The position numbers were made by a program, and so were the translations under genes. A DNA stretch of 52,972 nt from UBA3305 sp002373555 (lineage in GTDB: Bacteria; Bacillota; Clostridia; Lachnospirales; Lachnospiraceae). Shown one piece after another: positions 50,501 to 52,972 of the stretch. The DNA lies in assembly GCA_946612455.1 (NCBI GenBank), contig CAMOER010000018.1, positions 1 to 52,972 on the forward strand, written 5' to 3'. How positions within the stretch are numbered: position 1 is the first letter of the stretch; every line of letters begins with the position of its first letter. The notes beneath the pieces were generated by a model, which searched no databases, was not told the origin of the DNA, and saw nothing but the letters and a program-made list of their open reading frames with translations.

Positions 50501-51047
50501 TCTTCTGAAGCTCGTGGGATGTACGGAATCCGTCGAAGAAGTTCAGTACCGGGACCTTGCCCTTGATGGCTGCGCAGTGCGCGACAGCGGTCAGGTCCAT
50601 GACTTCCTGTACGGAGGATTCGCAGAGCATCGCAAAACCGGTCTGACGACATGCGTACACATCGGAGTGATCACCGAAGATGCAGAGTGCATGGCTGGAG
50701 ACTGTACGTGCAGAAACATCGATAACGCAGGGAAGCTGCTCACCGGCGATCTTATACATGTTGGGGATCATCAGAAGAAGACCCTGGGAAGCTGTATAAG
50801 TCGTGGTCAGAGCGCCGGCGGAAAGAGATCCGTGTACAGCACCCGCTGCACCGGCTTCCGACTGCATCTCAACGATCTTGACTTCCTGGCCGAAGATGTT
50901 CTTTCTGCCTTCGGTAGCCCAGGTATCAGCTACTTCAGCCATAACGGATGAAGGAGTGATGGGGTAGATGGCTGCAACGTCGGTATACGCATAGGATACA
51001 TGCGAAGCGGCGTTGTTGCCGTCCATGGTTTTCATTTTACGAGCCAT
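47529..51047 (-). CDS. nifJ: pyruvate:ferredoxin (flavodoxin) oxidoreductase
   Basis: 1172-residue single-chain PFOR, normal length. It converts pyruvate and CoA to acetyl-CoA and CO2 and reduces ferredoxin. The N-terminal pyruvate/ThDP-pyrimidine domain starts YTDVAAIYPITPSSVMAE; the ferredoxin domain has CIQCNFCSYVCPHAV and CTGCGSCANVCPGKKG; the C-terminal ThDP domain has CAGCGETPYAKL, the proximal cluster ligands and GDGWAYDIGFGGLDHA with VYSNTGGQASKAT. Start ATG at 51047 with GGAGG upstream. It has a consensus-like promoter and its own terminator. Reduced ferredoxin probably feeds the [FeFe] hydrogenase at 16946-18421. Confidence 0.97.
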   Translation of the reverse strand: MARKMKTMDGNNAASHVSYAYTDVAAIYPITPSSVMAEVADTWATEGRKNIFGQEVKIVEMQSEAGAAGAVHGSLSAGALTTTYTASQGLLLMIPNMYKIAGEQLPCVIDVSARTVSSHALCIFGDHSDVYACRQTGFAMLCESSVQEVMDLTAVAHCAAIKGKVPVLNFFDGFRTSHELQKIEVWDYDDLNDLVDHDAIDEFRAHALNPNHPCERGSAQNPDIFFQAREACNPTYDAFPAVVEEYMNKVNAKIGTDYKLFNYHGAPDAEHVIIAMGSVCETIDETVEYLLARGEKVGLIKVRLYRPFSAKHLLAAMPETVKQISVLDRTKEPGAGQPLYLDVVEALKDTKFHNVPVFTGRYGLGSKDTTPGQIIAVYNNHEKHEFTIGIVDDVTNLSLTIGEDPVTTPASTISCKFWGLGADGTVGANKNSIKIIGDHTDMYAQAYFEYDSKKSGGLTISHLRFGKDPIKSTYFISKSNFTACHNPSYVHKYDMVQEVVDGGSFLLNCQWDMEGLEENLPGQMKRYIAEHNINFYTIDGIKLGKEIGLGGRINTILQSAFFVISGVLPKDEAIKYMKDAATKSYGRKGEKVVKMNHDAIDAGATAFVKIDVPESWKNAEDTVLRHPVSGDRKDVVDFVNNIQQSINAHDGQNLPVSAFVDYVDGSTPSGAAAYEKRGVAVDVPTWNPENCIQCNFCSYVCPHAVIRPIAMTEEEAAAAPEGTKTAAMTGMPGMKFAMTVSVMDCTGCGSCANVCPGKKGNKALVMTALEQNMNEQPVFDYAQTLPEKPEVTAKFKPSTVKGSQFKQPLLEYSGACAGCGETPYAKLITQLFGDRMYIANATGCSSIWGNSSPSTPYTVNKKGQGPAWCNSLFEDNAEFGLGMELAQAALRNGLKTKLEGICENTDKADVKEAIAEYISTFNNGAENGAATDKLVAALEACGCDASKDILKNKDFLSKKSQWIFGGDGWAYDIGFGGLDHAIASGRDVNIMVFDTEVYSNTGGQASKATNVGAVAQFAAGGKDVKQKDLAAIGMSYGTVYVAQIAMGADYNQAIKALCEAESYPGPSLIIAYAPCITHGLKTGMSKAQTEEKRAVEAGYWHCFRYDPRRAAEGKNPFQLDSKEPKSDYQEFLQGEVRYTSLALKNPERAKELFENSEKLAKEKYAKLVKMAE

Positions 51048-51132
51048 GAATGTTTCCTCCAAAAATGATTAGTTTTACCTGTGTAAGAGGCACAGGCTGG
51101 TATTAATAGTTTTGATAAAAACTGCCTATTTC

Positions 51133-51160
51133 ATTATATACTGCCCTACTTAAAAGTCAA
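51133..51160 (-). promoter_or_regulatory. promoter of nifJ
   Basis: Minus-strand TTGACT (51155-51160), 16-base spacer, TATAAT (51133-51138). The -35 region TTGACTTTTAAGT is the same as at the tRNA-Val promoter, suggesting high-level expression. Confidence 0.75.
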
Positions 51161-51194
51161 ATGGAACTTGTTTAAAAAAAATTAATAGTTCATA

Positions 51195-51225
51195 TAAAAA
51201 GGACAGACCCGATACGGATCTGTCC
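51195..51225 (-). terminator. terminator of repeat-protein gene
   Basis: GGACAGATCC/GGGTCTGTCC stem, short loop, TTTTT on the minus strand. Confidence 0.85.
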
Positions 51226-51250
51226 ACTTCAGGATCTTAGTTTCAAAGGA

Positions 51251-51748
51251 TCACAGACCGGCCTTTTTCATGTCGTCGGCGATCTCCTTCTGTGAGGCAA
51301 CGAATTCGTCCATCCCCAGCTGCTCGATCGGCGTCACCTCCGGTGTCTGGGCGAAAGCACTCTCTTCCATGCCGATCGCGGTCTCTCCGACCGGAACAGC
51401 GGTCTTCTCCGGTTCCGCGGGTACATCGATCCCGGCGGCTGCCATATCCCGGCTGATTTCCTCATTGCCGGCAATAAAGCTGTCCGCTTCGATCTGCTCG
51501 ATCGGAGATACCTCAGGCATGGCTGTAAATGTGCCTCCTTCAAGACCGATGGCGGTCTCTGCTACGGGAACCGCTTCCTTTTCAGTATCCGGAACAGCGA
51601 TTCCGGCCGCTTTCAGATCATCATTGATCTCATCCTGTCCCGCCACAAAACTGTCGATCTCTACCTGCTCTACGGCAGAAATCTCCGGTTCAGCGGTAAA
51701 ACCGGCTTCCACTTCATCGATTCCAGTTAAGATCTTTTCTTCAGACAT
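51251..51748 (-). CDS. acidic protein of three ~55-residue repeats, unknown
   Basis: 165 residues, no signal peptide, no Cys, strongly acidic. Three tandem units share the frame PEhSxhEQhxxDxFhAxxxEIxxDhxxAGI: units begin near residues 18, 73 and 131 (PEISAVEQVEIDSFVAG, PEVSPIEQIEADSFIAG, PEVTPIEQLGMDEFVAS). Units one and two continue with a linker ending VPVxETAIG; the third stops after AGL. I do not recognise the family. ATG at 51748 has AAGGAGAG upstream; a longer frame to 51808 lacks a site. Single gene with its own terminator. The repeated helical units suggest a scaffold or binding protein, which is inference. Confidence 0.75.
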   Translation of the reverse strand: MSEEKILTGIDEVEAGFTAEPEISAVEQVEIDSFVAGQDEINDDLKAAGIAVPDTEKEAVPVAETAIGLEGGTFTAMPEVSPIEQIEADSFIAGNEEISRDMAAAGIDVPAEPEKTAVPVGETAIGMEESAFAQTPEVTPIEQLGMDEFVASQKEIADDMKKAGL

Positions 51749-52057
51749 TTTTCTCTCCTTCCGCGAAGTACCAAACAGGCAGCCGGCAGAACAGTCCGGC
51801 AGGTTCATATAAATAGTCAGTTTTATGATATCATCAAATTCCTGCCGCTTCGATAAAGAATTTTTTCATTTGATTGAATTATCTTACCGATTTCGCTGGA
51901 CGGATAGTCTGCATTTTCATCCGCTGGCTGTCATTCCCGCAATTATCTTTTCATAAAATCAAATTATCCGACCTGTTGTCTGCCTGCGGCTCTATGGAAC
52001 AATGTTTATGGATTTTTTACCGCAGACGTGGTATCATGTCAGACAGGAGGAGAAATT
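51749..52057. other. divergent promoter region
   Basis: About 300 bases between the divergent repeat-protein and AraC genes. On minus, TTGATG with TATTTA 16 bases on is a possible promoter; on plus, TGGTATCAT near 52029 is an extended -10 box with no clear -35. No gene seen. Confidence 0.4.
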
Positions 52058-52945
52058 ATGTGGACTTTTACATTTGACCGGGAAACGGAGCAGTATGATC
52101 AGATCAAAGCGCTTCCCGGGCTGGATCTGATCGAATATGCCCGCAGCTCCGGCGGACAGTTCCGTCCGTTCCACACACATGAGGAATTCCATATTCTGTA
52201 CTGTACCGAAGGAAACGGCTACCTGCGGCTGAACGATGTCGAGATCGACCTTCTGCCCGGCCGGCTTGCCGTGATCCGTCCGGAAGTCCTGCACAGCTGC
52301 GGCACGAGAGACAGCAAGCTTGCGTTCTGGGGCATTTCGTTTTATCCTTCTGCGAAAGGAGATCCTCTCTCGGATTTCTTCCTGCAGTGCAAAACACTGA
52401 CCGCCGATTTCAGCGGCTATCTGGACTATCTCACCGGGATCTTCAGCCTCATTCTGGATATCTGCGGAGAAGACGGGAAGGATCATTCGAGACCGGCTGA
52501 CGTCCGCATGCACACCTACTCGCTGCTGTATTTTACGAGAATGATGCTGCAGTCCAACCCCGTTGCGATCCCCGAGCCCAGAGATCTTCCGATGCGGGCT
52601 GTCCTGCAGTGGATCATGGAACACTATAACGAAGACATCAACCTCGAGCGGCTCTCCCGCGAATTCGCCATGAGCAGCTCGCATCTTTCCAGAAGCTTCT
52701 ACCAGTCCTTCCGGGTCTCCCCGATCAACTACCTGATCGACTACCGCCTGAGCAAGGCCAAGGATCTTCTGATCTTTACCGACAAGCCGGTGTATGAGAT
52801 CGCCGCCTCTGTCGGCTATGAAAATGTTTATCACTTCAGCAATCTGTTCAGCAAACGGATCGGCCCGACGCCGCAGGAGTTTCGTGAGTACTGCAGACAG
52901 ATTGTCCCGGCTGACAGAAAAGGGGCTGTCGCACTAAGTGATTAG
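52058..52945 (+). CDS. AraC-family regulator with cupin sensor
   Basis: 295 residues. The N-terminal cupin (FRPFHTHEEFHILYCTEGNGYL, RPEVLHSCG) likely binds a sugar or small ligand; the C-terminal ~100 carry two helix-turn-helix motifs (NLERLSREFAMSSSHLSRSFYQ and VYEIAASVGYENVYHFSNLFSK). ATG at 52058 has AGGAGGAG upstream. Its target is not evident: the neighbour upstream is the divergent repeat-protein gene, and the downstream neighbour lies outside the window. The stop codon is inside the terminator hairpin. Confidence 0.9.
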   Translation: MWTFTFDRETEQYDQIKALPGLDLIEYARSSGGQFRPFHTHEEFHILYCTEGNGYLRLNDVEIDLLPGRLAVIRPEVLHSCGTRDSKLAFWGISFYPSAKGDPLSDFFLQCKTLTADFSGYLDYLTGIFSLILDICGEDGKDHSRPADVRMHTYSLLYFTRMMLQSNPVAIPEPRDLPMRAVLQWIMEHYNEDINLERLSREFAMSSSHLSRSFYQSFRVSPINYLIDYRLSKAKDLLIFTDKPVYEIAASVGYENVYHFSNLFSKRIGPTPQEFREYCRQIVPADRKGAVALSD

Positions 52946-52960
52946 TGCGACAGTCTTTTT
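52926..52960 (+). terminator. terminator overlapping AraC stop codon
   Basis: Perfect 12-bp stem CTGTCGCACTAA/TTAGTGCGACAG with GTGA loop, then TCTTTTT. The TAG stop at 52943-52945 lies in the 3' arm. Confidence 0.92.
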
Positions 52961-52972
52961 AAACGGATGAAA

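Noticed and set aside
48939..50951. 670-codon plus-strand frame inside nifJ
   Set aside because: It lies entirely antisense to the intact PFOR gene and shows no domain.
1..52972. CRISPR array, prophage, integrative element or rRNA operon
   Set aside because: No regularly spaced repeats, integrase, phage structural genes, relaxase or rRNA sequence were seen. The tRNA 3' ends show no attachment-site duplication.

Overview
The window looks like a chromosomal piece of a strictly anaerobic, fermentative Bacillota of the class Clostridia, most like a gut Lachnospiraceae. The evidence is a one-piece pyruvate:ferredoxin oxidoreductase, a stand-alone [FeFe] hydrogenase with group-B-type H-cluster motifs, a C_GCAxxG_C_C protein, Gram-positive sigma-A promoters (TTGACT/TATAAT), strong AGGAGG ribosome-binding sites, many GNRA/TTTC-loop intrinsic terminators and tRNAs without encoded CCA. 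No phage, plasmid, CRISPR or rRNA signal was seen. Base composition looks even and moderately GC-rich throughout.

Layout. 0-5.4 kb (minus strand): macro-domain protein, lgt, a MetA-type homoserine acyltransferase, a DUF1015 protein and an Xre regulator. 5.7-8.8 kb (plus): amino-acid permease, MalY/PatB-type C-S lyase and RidA, divergent from the Xre regulator. 8.9-12.1 kb: MATE exporter, LysR regulator, divergent double-Mop molbindin. 12.2-15.3 kb: MacB/FtsX-type ABC pair behind a promoter with a palindromic operator. 15.6-18.4 kb: hydrogenase, C_GCAxxG_C_C protein and AEC carrier operon. 18.4-18.9 kb: gene-free, holding a hairpin MITE-like element. 18.9-20.1 kb: split ThrE exporter. 20.4-24.8 kb: GH13 enzyme, a cloverleaf-like repeat, a eukaryotic-type glycogen branching enzyme and a small membrane protein. 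25.0-25.1 kb: tRNA-Val and tRNA-Met. 25.2-29.3 kb: AraC regulator plus a five-gene flavin/iron-sulfur dehydrogenase operon. 29.5-33.1 kb: AGCS symporter, glutaminase and divergent LysR. 33.2-37.4 kb: isomaltase-type GH13, cyclase-family hydrolase, glycosyltransferase with a coiled-coil tail. 37.5-39.2 kb: tRNA-Gly, mutY, a REP-like palindrome and a small Cys protein. 39.3-47.3 kb: a five-gene oligopeptide ABC transporter. 47.5-51.0 kb: nifJ. 51.2-52.9 kb: a three-repeat acidic protein and an AraC regulator.

How it fits together. PFOR would make reduced ferredoxin from pyruvate, and the hydrogenase could dispose of those electrons as H2. Peptide and amino-acid import (Opp, APC, AGCS), glutaminase, C-S lyase plus RidA, and the flavin/Fe-S dehydrogenase point to amino-acid fermentation. 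GlgB with two GH13 enzymes points to glycogen or alpha-glucan turnover.

The most unusual locus is the Opp transporter. Its lipoprotein appears circularly permuted: the segment that normally ends AmiA/OppA proteins lies directly behind the lipobox linker. In addition, OppB has a ~275-residue loop after TM1, OppD has a ~240-residue charged insert between Walker A and the Q-loop, and OppF has a C-terminal two-helix membrane anchor. The cloverleaf element before glgB and the MITE-like hairpin are the strongest non-coding signals.
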